From the NCBI RefSeq assembly GCF_010093535.1, contig NW_022985169.1, positions 475,660-539,659 of the forward strand: DNA of 64,000 nt, given 5' to 3'. The notes beneath the pieces were generated by a model. It searched no databases. It was not told the DNA's origin and saw only the letters and a program-made list of their open reading frames with translations. Positions 11,896-23,968 of the stretch are shown one piece after another (position 1 is the first letter of the stretch; each line of letters starts with the position of its first letter). The translations under genes and the position numbers were made by a program. The stretch comes from Lindgomyces ingoldianus. Lineage: Eukaryota; Ascomycota; Dothideomycetes; Pleosporales; Lindgomycetaceae.

Positions 11896-13210
11896 TGTGG
11901 ATAGCAGGATGATGCACGGTAATCAAGGGTGGGTGTATTCGCAACAAGAGACGAAATATGCAATGTCTAAACAGCACGAATCAGCGACGCACCCAGAAGA
12001 CTGCGGCAATTGACTCGCCTAGTCTTAATCTATTCCCAGCTCACAAGACTACGACTCCAGCTCTGCGCCGTTGCGTTTCGTCTGCAGGAGAGCAATCAAG
12101 GACGGATGACTTGCAATTGTTGCAATTGAAGGACAGGAACGAAGCAAGAAGAAGTGTGCGCGCCTCACATAAAAGCCCTGAGAATACAGTACTTTTTGGG
12201 GGGCTGAGAGCCGAATGAAAGTGGTGCGATGTTATTATGGTGCCCTTTTGCTTGTTGGAGCTGTGGCAGGGAAGCGGCGCATGCCAAGGGGGCCCCCAGC
12301 CTGTCGCTTGCCGAGCAATGACATCGAGACCCGCCGCTTGGTCGCCGCCTTGATTTTTGACTGCGACGACAGGAATATCGCAATCTTGGTAGATTAAAAC
12401 TGAGAATAAGGGGTTGCCTCCGTGAACGCTTTGGTCGCTTCCATTTGACAGGGCCTCTGCTATCCTCTCCTCTCAGACCCTGTGGGAACAAGCATCCAAA
12501 AAGCATCTGGCTATAGATGTAATTAGTGCTGCTCATCTCGTTCGCATGGCCCAAGCTCCAGCCCTCCAAGTTTCAGGTCCCTGGATCCAGTGTGGCTGGT
12601 GTTGCGCGTTTCAATGACGACTGTCGTGGCAGTGCATCTCCTTCCAGCGAAACATCAGGTAGCACGATAATGAACAACAGGTCCTAGTAGCATGCATGTC
12701 AGAAATCGTAAAAAGAAAGTTAATGGTCCCATCACTCAATGTCTTCCTTCCCGGTGTCCTTCTCGGTGTGTGTGTGTGTGTGACTACCCACATGGTCCAA
12801 GCCACGCCCTAAGCAAGCCTGAGCAAACTTTAATCTTCATGCTGGCATCGCCGGCTCCTATTGCTCCATCTAGATCTCTGGCCTAGGGATACCATGATCC
12901 TCAGTCCCTCAAACCTAGCATGAATATACCCATTGGCTCTTGTCTCCGAGGTATGGAAGCTACATAGAAAGAGTGTGGTGGGTGTGAGGACACTGCGACA
13001 AGGAATCAATATGAGCGCAACAGTTAAGTTATCATACTGAGTCTGGAGATACTATGCGACAAGTGTAGCCATATCTGGACTCTTCAATACAGTAAGCATT
13101 TCACTACAAATGCCGTATCCAAGGACAACCATACCTGTAAAGCCATATTGCAAAACTCCACCCAATGCACCTGCTCCCATATCCAAATGCATGCAGATCT
13201 CCATCAGATT
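11896..13210. other. Intergenic, with a short GT repeat
   Basis: Divergence point upstream of the PhoD-like gene and downstream of NBP35. A (GT)n microsatellite of about seven units lies at 12767-12781. Open frames on both strands around 11958-12570 have no family features and look like chance frames. No gene called. Confidence 0.5.
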
Positions 13211-14296
13211 TCACCCGTCAACTTCCATCAGCACATCCCCCACCTCCACCCCCATCTCTTCCGCCACCCTCTTCACAACCCCTCTTATCGCCCTACACGC
13301 TGGACTCTCAGGATATGCATCCAGGAAGCTTTCCCCATGATCACACGCCATCCCAATCCTCGGATCCAGCGGTACAGCACCAAGGAACGGAATCTTCTCA
13401 TCCTCCGCCAGCCTTCTCGCCCCCCCTGTACTCGCCCTAAAAATCTGGCTCTCGGTCTTACAACCTGGACACACGAAACCCGACATATTCTCCACTATGC
13501 CCAGCACCCTAATCCCCGCCTTCCTACAAAAATCAATCTCCTTTCTCACATCCAGCAAACTGACTTCCTGAGGCGTTGACACCACCACTGCGCCATCCAC
13601 CCCGCTATTCTTCAAAAAGCTATTTACACTGAGATGCTCATCGCTTGTCCCAGGCGGGGTATCTACGACTAAAAAGTCGAGCTCGCCCCACGTCACATCC
13701 ATCAAGAACTTCTTGATAAGTCCGTTTTTCTTCGGCCCCCGCCAAATCACTGCATCATCGCGTCCCGGTAACATAAACTGCACGGACATGACCCCCAGAT
13801 TCTCGCTCACCCAGACAGGCTCCCAACCTTCCGCGGTTACATGTATCGTCTCGTCCTCCACGCCCATCATCTTAGGGATACTTGGACCACAGATGTCCGT
13901 GTCCATAAGCCCAACCGTGTGCGCAGGATTCGAGGCAAAGCCATGTGCCAGCATTGTCGAGAAAGTCGATTTTCCGACGCCGCCTTTTCCGGAGAGGACC
14001 AGAAGTTTGTGTTTTACAGACGAGAGCCGTGAGGTAATGACGGGGATGTCGGGGTCTGGGCCTTTGGGGGCCGAGGCGCAGATTTTTTGGTTAGGGCACC
14101 CGGCGCAGGAGTCTGCGGTGCCGGCTTGCTGAGATTCGGGACCCGGGCAGTGTTCTGGGAGGAGCGTGGGTTAGTGAGAGCATGTGGACAGTAGTGGCGG
14201 GGTGGGAGGACCTGGCTCTGGGGCGACGAGCTTTGGGGCTGCTTTCAGAGGTGCGTCGAAGTCGACTTGCGTCGGCTCTTCGAACGACGGCGCCAT
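13211..14296 (-). CDS. NBP35: Cytosolic Fe-S cluster assembly scaffold ATPase Nbp35
   Basis: P-loop NTPase that, with Cfd1, assembles 4Fe-4S clusters in the cytosol for transfer to apoproteins. Two exons: 14296-14212 and 14154-13211. The 57-nt intron 14211-14155 has donor GTCCTC (weak), branch CACTAAC and acceptor CCCAG. The protein is 342 residues, normal for Nbp35. The N-terminal ferredoxin-like motif C31-x13-C45-x2-C48-x5-C54 separates Nbp35 from Cfd1. The Walker A box [10 protein letters not shown] spans residues 83-92. [12 protein letters not shown] and the C-terminal cluster-binding pair CPGC (Cys257/Cys260) follow. All key residues are present. The short first exon is supported by the frame and by the Cys motif that begins exon 2. 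Confidence 0.93.
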
Positions 14297-14632
14297 AGTG
14301 AGCGTGAAAGTGAGGAGTGAAGGGTGAGTACAAGGTGTTGCAGAAAAAGAATGGCAGCTTGATAATCAGATGGTGCCATAGGGCTGAAGCTGCCTTGGCA
14401 TTGCCCCACGTTTCCGAGGTCGGAACCGGAAGCACTTCCGCGGATACAAGTGAATCATCACTAATCACCATCCGATTGTTCAAAGTTCAACTCGAATGCA
14501 TTTGAGTGGAATATCTATTCATGCCCAAGGCTGTGTTCGTCTATACATCCACCAACATCATGAGTGCCAAGCGCCATGCGCTACACGCCTCCCGTCACCC
14601 AAAACCCTTGATGTAACCAAACTAGATGTCTC
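14297..14632. other. Short intergenic between NBP35 5' end and UBA1 3' end
   Basis: About 340 bases holding the NBP35 promoter and the UBA1 3' flank. No further gene or repeat seen. Confidence 0.5.
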
Positions 14633-17600
14633 CTACTTCCGCAGCTTGACCATCACGTATGGAATCTCGACGTCCTCATCCGTTTGATCTTCCGCTGTGA
14701 CTTCGTAGATGACGTTCTTCTGATGATCTGGGATTGGCTTCTTGCTAATATGCTCAACAAGCTTGCTCATCCTACGAATCGTTAGCACGGATGTAAGGGA
14801 ACAAGACTTAAAAAGACTCACGTGAGACCCATCCTATCCTTCAGCTTCGAAGGTGGGTAGAAAGAGGCATAGAGAAGGCTAACACCTGAGCTGACCATGG
14901 AGATGTTAAGGCCCTTTTTCTCAAAGTCGTCGATGAATTCCTGGAGCGTAATATCATCGACCTCGAATCTATCCCACAGCTTGTCTATTGACACTTCCTT
15001 GCCGCCGTGGCCAATATATTTGCCCTTGGGGCTAGCGATCGGCTCACTGAAACCGAAGAAGGGCAACGCCAAGTTCACGAAGCCGTTCTTGTAGTGCTCA
15101 ATATTCGTCTTGCCGTCAAGGATCTTGTACAGCTCAAGGTTGACGAGACCAGTCACCAATGCTGTGGTCGTGGCAATGGCTGGAATGATCTTACCAGCGA
15201 TGAACTTAGTCTTGTGTCGATCAGCCGTCTCGATCTTGTAGTTCTCCGCACGAAGATTGCTAGCTGCTGTGATGAAGTCGATATGGTGGTTGGTATCATC
15301 GTCCTTCTCAAACTCCACAGGTTCTAGCTTATAGCCAGCGACAGACTTAGGTGCAGGGAGAGAGTCGGCCATCTTGTTTAAATATTCGTTGTCATCCATG
15401 GGACCGGAGGGCTGGGCATTGGGATCTGGGTCGCTGTCGCTTGCTTGAATCCTAACACTTGGATCTGGCTTGAAGTCAGGAACAATCATGTCATTGAGCA
15501 CCTCCAGGTAATGCTCCTTTGAGACACCCTTTGGATTGATGCCGTAATTAAACGCATGGAGATGTGCAGCAGCTTCTACGTAGGTGAAGTGTGTAGGATT
15601 TGCGGGGTCGAACTTAAGTGCGTCTGGAGCGCGTTTGGGTCCTGACCAGAAAGGCTGGCCTGAGCCAGTTGTTGAGTCCTTGGGGAAATTGTACAACAGT
15701 TGCTGGATGGCATGGTTGTAATTCTTCTCGAACTGGTGGCGACCCCAGATTATGCAGTCATCGAAGGTCAATGGTTTCTCCGTTACCAGGAAATCACGGA
15801 GAGTCTCTAGAGTTTGCTTTTCATTGCCCGACTGCTTTAAGGTGGATCCAAGGTAGTTGGGCGTGTTGAGGTAGAGATTGACAACCTCTGGGCCCTTGAC
15901 AAAGAATGAGTCAAACATTTCCCTAGCCCAAGCGATCGTATGCTCAATCTTGTTCGGGAAGCTTCTTAGTGTACACATGGGGAATGATTTCTCTGGTGGA
16001 TCCTGAGAAGATGAGTATGATTCTGTGATATGTGGAAGAACCACCTGGGTGTTGCCTTTCGTTCCAAGTGTACCACTGTCCACAAGTGGCTTCCGGAAGA
16101 AAACGCATCGACGGTCGACGTATGTTCGCGCCTCTACATTATCCAACGCATTCGTAACTGCGTCCAGTCCCTCCCAGAAGATTTCGTTGAAGATGTGCTC
16201 AGTCTCCGGTCCGACCTTATCTTGCATAGTCAGGATGTGGCCTTTTAGGTCCGGGTTCATTGCCTCAACAGCTTTGGCTGCACAGTCACTCTTGAGCTTG
16301 CCGACGTCTGTAGGCCTGAACAGGAACTGTCGATTTAGGTTGCTCTTCTCGATTTGGTCATTGTCCGTCACCCAAATCTTACCTTCTGGCCCTGCGCCCA
16401 AGCCCATCAGAGCCCAATTCTTTAGCATCTCGCAACCGATAGCCCCAGCGCCAACCAAGAATTCTTTGACATTGCCAAGCTTCTCTTGGAAGTCTTTTCC
16501 GAATACTGCGATTTGGCCATCGTATCGTGTGCCTTGAGGCTTGCACTGCTCCTCTGAGCGCTGGCAGGAGGCCGGTAGCGATTCGAGGGAATCGAAGTAA
16601 AGAAACTGGACAATGGGATGAAACTTTCCGGACACGGCTTTGAGAACCTCCTGGGCAGCCATTCCGCCAAAGAACGCATCCATGGGGCTAATATCACCCT
16701 TGGCCTGGTAGCTCAGCTCTTTGATAACCTTCTCATCCAGCTCAACCTTGTCATCTCCTTGGCCAGCAAGACTCTCGGCAATCTTGAAGACCTCGGACGC
16801 ATCGGCCTCGTTGTGCGGGCGTGGGAGTTCTCCACTATGATTTTCCGCAAAGGCATGGAGCGCCTGTATGCCAACGTGAAGCTGCTGTGGTCGATCAAAT
16901 TTCGCAAAATCCGAGATCAGAAGCTCAGGTTTCTTCAGCTGCTTGCTCAGAGGCTCAAAGTCCAAAATCTTCGGCATCTTAACCTGGGTATATTGGCCAC
17001 CGCGCCTGTACTCTCCAAGGCCGGAAACATCGCCGATGGAGAATGTATACGGGCCTTTGACCTCGATCTTACGTGGTGCGCAGCCATTCAAGCCCTCCAT
17101 GCCCTCAACTTCGGAAAATGTAACAAAGTCGCCATCTTCTAGGCCGTGTCGAGTCTCATCCAAGGCAGAAACCAAGCCATCCGAGTCGATATCAGCTACG
17201 ATACCGCTGTTGACGTTCTCTCCCGTTGGGTCGCCGACGGTGAAATTCTTGCCGAAGTCTGTGAATATAGTACCAAACAACCCAAAGGTATCAGTTATGA
17301 CGACATAGATGCCGTTCTCGTGGCAGTAGTCAGCAATCTTGACTTGATCGTTCAAAGTTGTATCCGTGAGCACTACGACCTGGAACTGCTTCAACTGAGC
17401 CATATCTGATGTCAAACTGGCTCCAGTATATTCCTGAACAGGCGTGTACGGATTGAGCTCGGAGACACGGGGAACGGTAACACTGGCTCGCGGCTTCCCG
17501 ACGTCTTCGGGGTGGAGGAAGAACTGTGCGGAGAGATCTGCGAGGGTTGCAGGCTTCGGGTCATACAGGGTGAGAGACTTGACACCAGCAAGCGCGATGT

Positions 17601-17778
17601 TCTTCGCGATCTCGACACCAAGACCTCGCAGCCCGGCAACGAGGACATTGGAGGAGCCCATACGCTTCATGGCCTCGTGGCCAAGAACGTACAGCTGCCT
17701 ACTGTAGAGGGATTCGTCGATCTCGCCGTTAGCATCTTTTAGTTGCTCAGCGACAGTGGCAGGGCTGTCGACCTGCAT
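14633..17778 (-). CDS. UBA1: Ubiquitin-activating enzyme E1
   Basis: Adenylates ubiquitin and passes it as a thioester to E2 enzymes; essential, in nucleus and cytosol. Exon 1 is 17778-14822 and exon 2 is 14771-14633. The 50-nt intron 14821-14772 has donor GTGAGT, branch TGCTAAC and acceptor CGTAG. The total is 1031 residues, against 1024 in yeast Uba1. The N-terminus [14 protein letters not shown] and the inactive ThiF repeat ([15 protein letters not shown]) are followed by the active adenylation domain ([25 protein letters not shown]). The catalytic Cys602 sits in [10 protein letters not shown] (codon complement of 15973-15975). Exon 2 supplies most of the ubiquitin-fold domain ([20 protein letters not shown]), needed for E2 binding. 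Complete and apparently functional. Confidence 0.97.
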
Positions 17779-18870
17779 TTTATCCTGGTAGATGGTAAGA
17801 ATCTGGTAAGATTATGATACTTCAAGCTAAGTTGGAGCGAGTGTGGTGATGGACTTGTTCAGCCAAGGCAGCTCACGGAGAGGGGACCCAGACGTGTTTA
17901 CAAATACACAGCGTCCACGCTATGGAGGGCGGCACCTGCCTAGATGACGAGGAGGAAAGAACAGCACTGAGACCTACCGACATTGCTTTCTTATGCGGAC
18001 TCCCAAGGTCCTCACCGGAAAACCTTCTCTTCCCCAGCTTGCCGACTTCCGGGGAGCCTAGGAGCAGTGAGTTGGGGCGACACAGCGGTGGACCGAGTCG
18101 AGGTGGACCGAGTCGAGGTGGGCTGCGGTCCCGCAGCGTTGACAGCGTTAGAGACTCGAAGCGAGCAGCGCTGTAAAGAGAGGCTAGGGGTTGGAAGGAA
18201 TGCTTGTAAAATGCACAAGAGGCTATGGAAAGAGCGAGGGGGTGCCGTGGTTATACGTTGGCGGTGGTAGTGGGGCTGATTGAGCAGGCATTGGAAGGTG
18301 CTGGATACAGGGAGCTCCGGCGAAACGCGCTAGTACATCCCACTTCTCTTGGCGTATGCGAACCACCAGCTCTGCCTTGCAGGCACCAGCACACTTTACT
18401 CTAACGCTTCTATTTTTTCTTCTCAGCCTTCACAGGCCCTCAAGCTGCCTCTACGTTCACATTCATAAAGTCATGGGGCCTGTCTTGCTGGACACAATCC
18501 ACCAAATGCTTATTCAGCAGGAGCGAGCTGGGGAATGGCATCATCATCGTGGCAGGCTAGGAATCAATGAGCATCAGAAATATTTTGCACAGCCGCGTGA
18601 TTCGGAATTCCATCAGTCGTATTCTCAGGCTTCGTCGCCCAGGCATCTATGTACCCTACCCATCATTCGTTATTTTCCTTGCCCTGGTGCATCCCATCCC
18701 AGCACATCATTACTCTCGTAGGCAAACAGTCCCTGTCCGAAGATGACATACGCCGAGCGCCCAAGAGGCTGTGGAGACTAACCACATATCCTCGAAATGC
18801 TTGGTATAAACAAATGTAATGAAGGTGCCACCTACGTGGCAAGAACTATACAGAGAGAAGACCGGGAATA
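17779..18870. other. Intergenic, with a 15-bp tandem duplication
   Basis: UBA1 5' region and the 3' flank of the membrane-protein gene. A 15-base unit (GTGGACCGAGTCGAG) occurs twice in tandem at about 18090-18119, followed by a partial third copy. Open frames at 17922-18270 and 18356-18721 show no conserved features. Confidence 0.45.
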
Positions 18871-20032
18871 TCAGCGCCGCGACGAGTGTCGTGTATGGCG
18901 TGTGTGGCGATCTGAAGAGCTTGCGCTACCTAAGAGGCGGTTAGTGTTTGTTTGTAAGCATATATAGTTCTTAGTGGGCCTTACTTGAGCTTGTGTAGTC
19001 GGTGTAATATGAGGACCCCGAAATCGTCGTGCTCTTGTCGTCGTGGTGTCGGTCGTGCCGTCGCTTCAAGCCTAATGCTATCGCGAGGCCTCCTAGGAGT
19101 GCCCCGATACCCAGAGCACCTCCAAGGCCTCCAGTCTTCTTCGGTGGTCGAGATGGCCGCGAGGGACCTTGGCCATGCCAACGACGTCCACTGCCTGCTC
19201 CACTGCTGTGGTGGTGTTCCTCGATGTACGTCTCTTCGTGGGTATGCTTTCGCTTCTTGCCCAGCCCAAAGATGGCCATGACCGTGTCGAAGAGGGCCCG
19301 GGCGCAGCAGAAAAGGCAGAGGAGAAGCAAGAGAAGGATTCCGAGAAGTACCCCGATAACGATACCGGCAATGGCTCCGCCGCTGAGGCCTCCGCCGCCG
19401 CCATTTGCAGGAACAAGTGTCCCATTGACGCCTGTCGGGATGGGGGTCTCGAACGGGACCGTGGCAGTGGGAGTGCCGGTGGCTGTTATGATGATCAGCC
19501 CGGAACTTGTTCGACGTAACGGTGCGGACGGGGTCAGTGTACCAATGATTCCTCCAGAAGAGCCTCCTCCGTACAGCGCGCATTGCCCGGAGGTGAGGCA
19601 ATAGTATCCGCTATCACAGCATTTCACTCCGCAGGGCGATTGCGCGCCGGTGCAGGTCGGCGTCGGGGCCGCCTGGACCGTCGCAGCCACGTAGGTGCTC
19701 CACACAGAGGTCCTCGTCACGTAGCCGGTCTCGACCCAGGTTGAGGTATAGGTTACCCAGCCGCCTGGAGCTGCCGCAGTTGCGGCTGCGGCTGCGGCGC
19801 CGCACTGGGCTAGGTTGTTCGCATCGGTGAAGCACACCTCTCCACCCGTACAGCAAAGCTGCCCGTAGTATCCACACCGAATCCCGCTGCCACAGTCCCG
19901 CCTCTCAAGCTGAGTTGCGTTGTTGAGCTCGCGCGGTTCATCGACGTGGGTCGGGTAGGGTTTCGCAAGCGCAGACGGGAGAAGTGCAATTGCAACCAAG
20001 CTCAGTACGGAGGGTGCTGTAAAAACCCACAT
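18871..20032 (-). CDS. Cys-rich single-pass membrane protein with Ser/Gly-rich tail, function unknown
   Basis: Two exons: 20032-18985 and 18929-18871. The 55-nt intron 18984-18930 has donor GTAAGG, branch CACTAAC and acceptor CTTAG. The protein is 368 residues. I start at the Met of MWVFTAPSVLSLVAIALLPSALA because it opens a clear signal peptide; the frame extends 62 codons upstream without protein-like sequence. Outside there are two short Cys modules (CGYYGQLCCTGGEVC and CGVKCCDSGYYC) separated by an Ala/Thr stretch. A Gly-rich linker leads to one transmembrane helix (AIAGIVIGVLLGILLLLLLC) and a cytosolic tail with His/Lys/Gly-rich segments. Exon 2 ends in an Arg/Ser/His-rich tip (DRHTRHTRHSSRR) typical of such fungal proteins. 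Possibly a cell-surface or wall sensor-like protein; no specific function claimed. Confidence 0.8.
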
Positions 20033-20807
20033 GATGGGCGTCGCAAGCCAGACAGGCGTCGGTCGCTGCGAGCGACAACTCTTAACTTGTTGGCGGTGAA
20101 GGTCGGGAGAGTTGGTGAAGTTGCGGGGTAGATTTGCGGTGGTTCGCTTGGAGCTTCGCCTTGGCCTTGTCGTCACCTGAAGCGATTGTAGATTGTTGAA
20201 ATCGCAAAAAGTCAGCAACTAAACGACTAGAATAATATGGAGTGGTATTTAGGAGGTAAGAAGGTTGCAGCGAGTGTTGGCTCTGTGGTGGGAGGAAATA
20301 GAGCACTTAGACTGGGTTGGGGCTGGGAAGAGGTTGGTACTACCAACCACCTGTTTTCGCACTATTGCCGGGTCTCCCCTACTAACAACAGGCTCCGTTA
20401 CGGATCCAGACGGATTTCTTGGTTGGACAGTAAGAAATAATATCGCGCTATTCTTCAGATAATGCAATTGATCTCCCGCAGAGTGAGGAAATTGGTGTGT
20501 TGCGACGAGGCCCTATTCTGAGCTCTTTTCCCGTATACAAATAATTAGCGAGGCGTTCTGTCCTGGCAACCATCTCGCGCACCGCCACACTTCACCACCA
20601 TCGCATGTTTCATCGCAATTTCATCACTTTTCATTGGATGCGCTTCGTATTACCGCAAACTGGATGCGCTGTTACCAACTCAGCGTTAAGACTCCTTAGT
20701 TTTATTGTGTTCTCAGTCATGTTCATTCCCGTGTATTGCTACTGCTTCCTTCCTTATATTCCTGAGTACATCCACGTCTGTAGTCTTCCCACTCCCTATC
20801 CTCAAAC
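20033..20807. other. Intergenic
   Basis: 5' region of the membrane-protein gene and 3' flank of the GMC gene. No repeat, RNA gene or recognisable frame seen. Confidence 0.45.
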
Positions 20808-22658
20808 TCAAAGCTTGTACTCTGCAATCAGTTTCTCTGCTGCCATCTGACCGACAAGGTAAGCTGTGGCCTGAGTATGATTGCTGTATCTGTTAGCATC
20901 ATTCTCCGCCAGTCTTATATAGAGGGGCCTACTTAGTTGTCAATGGGCAAATACTCAGATCTGCCACACGAAGTCCATCAATACCGAACACCTTGAAATC
21001 CGAATCCACGCACGCGAAAGGATCTCCTTTCTTGCCCATCTTCGCAGTTCCGTTGGCGTGCCAGACCGTGCCGGTTGCGTCTTTCATGAACGCAAGAATG
21101 TCATCATCAGACAGGCTCTCTGGACCGTAGATTCTACCCTTGATACGTTTCTTCAACTCCGGGTTGTCGAACACTTTTGTCCAGGTTTCTCGAATAGCCT
21201 CCTTGAGAACACGTCTATCGTATGGATGTTTGAGGTATCCCATATTAATTTCTAGCTTATCCTCAGGGTCTGCAGAGCGAAGCGTGACGGATCCTTCCGA
21301 TTGTGCGTTCATCAAAAAAGCAACCGCAGTTAGATAGGTACTCCCCGCCGGCAGTACCGTTCCTGGCGGGAACAAAAGACAATGACTAATGAATTCATAT
21401 GTCGGCACAGTATCTCTCGCAAGGAATTCCTGCACCCCTTTGTCTAGCGCTTTGTATTCGGGAAATTCTTCCAGGCCAGGGATCTTGAGGAAGCCGCCCC
21501 ATAGAGTGCTGTGATGGAGTGCAAAGGTTCCAGTTCTGTCCTTTTTCCACAACACATCCGCTTCTAGTATCATGCTCTCACTGGTCTCGAATGCGTATCT
21601 ATCGTTCTCAGTAGCATCCACTTCACAGGCGAGAAATGTCATGATGTGGTCGTGGAGCCGTTTGCCTACACCAGGCAAGTCTTTGACAACCTTGATCCCA
21701 AGACTCTCCAGCTCGTTCGCCGGTCCAATTCCATTCAAAAGAAGAATCTTTGGGGTATCAATGGCACCGCCACAGATGATGACATCCTTGCCCGATGTTG
21801 CTGTACACTCTTCATTAGTATGTGTCATAAGACTCGTAATTAGCAAACCTGCCTGTCCGACCATCGGCAGTTTCAATACCAACGACTTTGGTTCCTTCCA
21901 TAACAAGCTTATGAACTGCGGCATCGGTCCAAATGGTCAGGTTATCCGGCAAATTAACCAAATGGGCTGTAGCGCTTGTAGTCCTACCCTCCACGGAGTA
22001 TGTAGATGGGAATACTCCAACACCGATTGGGTTTCCCGTATTGAAATCGAGGGTCATTGTCTCGCCATGATTTGCTAGCGCTTCCATCACTGGAATCACT
22101 CCCTTTTCCAAAACAGGGGGGAGACACACTTTAACCATTCCATCGTGTCCATGTTCCTTCGGATCTGGTCTTGCGAGGTCTGAGTATTGGTTCGAACCCA
22201 GATAATCAAAGTTTTCGATATCCTGGTACGCCTTCTTGACATGTTCCCATTTCCAACTGTCGTCGCCTACCAACTCTGCCCACCGGTTGTAGTCCTCCTG
22301 GGATCCCCAGAGATAGACGGCAAAATTCAAGATACTGCTTCCACCAAGTCCTTTTCCTCGCGTGTATTGGATCGTTCTACCGTTGAGTTCTTTCTCAGGA
22401 ATACTGACATGCCCATGGTCAAGATCTGGGCGCGTGAAGGCAGGTGTATAGCGGTGGAATGGTGCACGGAGGGTGTCTCCTTCTGGTTGGCCGCCCGCTT
22501 CAACTATTAAGACAGAAGGTCGAGATGCAGCATTTGCAAGTTTATTAGCTAGACGACAGCCTGCAGTTCCTCCTTCACGATGTCAGTGAATATAGCGGAC
22601 TAAACGTAAGCATAAACGCCTTACCACCGACGATGATAAAGTCGAAGGTATTCGCCAT
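20808..22658 (-). CDS. GMC-family FAD oxidoreductase (choline/alcohol dehydrogenase-like)
   Basis: Flavoenzyme oxidising an alcohol-type substrate, exact substrate unknown. Four exons: 22658-22625, 22572-21853, 21800-20933 and 20883-20808, giving 565 residues. Intron 1 (22624-22573) is GT-AG and joins the ADP-binding motif FIIVGGGTAGCRLA across the splice. Intron 2 (21852-21801) is best read as GC-AG, giving ADGRTATSGKDVIICGG. Intron 3 (20932-20884, GTAGGC...ACAG, branch GCTAAC) restores the C-terminal TTNNHTQATAYLVGQMAAEKL. Other family signs are RGKGLGGSSILN (GMC signature 1 region), CGGAIDTPKILLLNGIGP (signature 2) and the catalytic His in VWHANGTAKMG, with the second active-site position in NNHT. 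No signal peptide, so probably intracellular. All key motifs are intact. Confidence 0.9.
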
Positions 22659-23959
22659 TGTGACAACGACAGGCTCAAGGCGTATCACACACTTTGAAAC
22701 AATGTAAATCAGGAACTGCAGAAAGGAATACAAGGCGCCGCGAAAGGAAGATGAGAGAGCGTCAGGATGGTATTAATGTACACCTGCAGTTACCGACTCC
22801 GACTAATTGCCTGACCGCCTGCACAGTCACTGCGGGACGCCTCTTCGAGCTTACATCTTCTGCATATGCTTTAGCCTATTTGAGTTTCTCTAGCAATCCC
22901 ATCCCCAAATGATTTTGTCTCTATAGGCCCAGAGTGCTGATTCATCAGTGGTTGAGCTGCTGCATTACACTAGGAGCCCTGGACACACTACCTATGGGCT
23001 CGGGCCGATGATGCATAAGCACGTATTCGGAAACGATGCCATGTGCGATTCCAAATCGCAACATTCTTCATGTCTTTATCTTTTTTTAATCCACATTTTG
23101 ATCTGAATAGAAGACAGGTGTAAAGGAAGGATATTAAGGCCAAGATTTCTAAACCACCGCCTCCGCAGACTTTCCCCACCTAACTCTATTCGCACAAATC
23201 TCATCTGTGTTCCAACTCCTGCTATGTTCTCCTGTTGACGCCATCAGAATATCATCTGCCCACAGCCAGCTTAGCATCGCCCAGAATAGCTGACGACACC
23301 CTTTTCTTGCCGATATTGTGTGGCTACTTCCCTCCCTGTCTCCAATTTCAAATATCGCTCTCGTAAGCGTCAAGGCGACCATAATCATGATACCTTGCAA
23401 CACACAATCCCTAACATAAATTTATCTAGCACTCCTTCCTGCGTTGACGAGCTACAGGTCGCTTTCGTTCGACCCCCCCCCTGGAGTTTACAAGTTGGCT
23501 TTCGGGGCGCATCCATTGCCCCCACCAACTCATCAGAGTAATAAACTAACATTTCAATTCTATAACGTCGATGAGCTACACATGCTCGTGCGAGCTTTAT
23601 ATTCGATCTTTCTGGACTCAGATGTTAGTTCGGACGTAATTAGGCGTTGCGTAAAGAGCTTCTCGACCACTGTTAGCTAATGGAGTTTGTAGGAGCGTAG
23701 TGTAACTCACATCCCAGCTACTAATAAGCCTAAACAGCTTCTTAAGGGAGTTTCAAAGGATAATGAACCTCGTATAGTCCATACATCAGACTATCTTTCA
23801 GCATATTGGCCCACAACGGCACATTCTTCAAACGAATCACTTCCGCTCTCGAACCTCAATAAATCATCCTCCACTTCCCCCCTGAAACCCCCACCTGTTC
23901 AACACTCCCTTGCCTCGTCTCCCACCTCAGAATCCTCGTACTCATAAGACTCTCCAGAA
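22659..23959. other. Intergenic, no gene seen
   Basis: 1.3 kb upstream of the GMC gene. A run of ten C bases lies at about 23473-23482. Only short frames without recognisable features. Confidence 0.45.
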
Positions 23960-23968
23960 TCGTAATCC

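Noticed and set aside
9754..11904. Plus-strand open frames over the PhoD-like gene
   Set aside because: Antisense shadows of a well-supported 770-codon gene, without conserved motifs.
12767..12781. (GT)n tract as a regulatory Z-DNA element
   Set aside because: Too short and isolated; a plain microsatellite is enough.
18985..20218. Start of the membrane-protein gene at 20218
   Set aside because: The extra 62 codons are not protein-like and would place the signal peptide internally; the Met at 20032 opens a clean signal peptide.
22185..22205. tRNA T-loop-like GGTTCGAACCC
   Set aside because: Lies inside an exon of the GMC gene in a conserved frame; no acceptor stem or anticodon arm around it.
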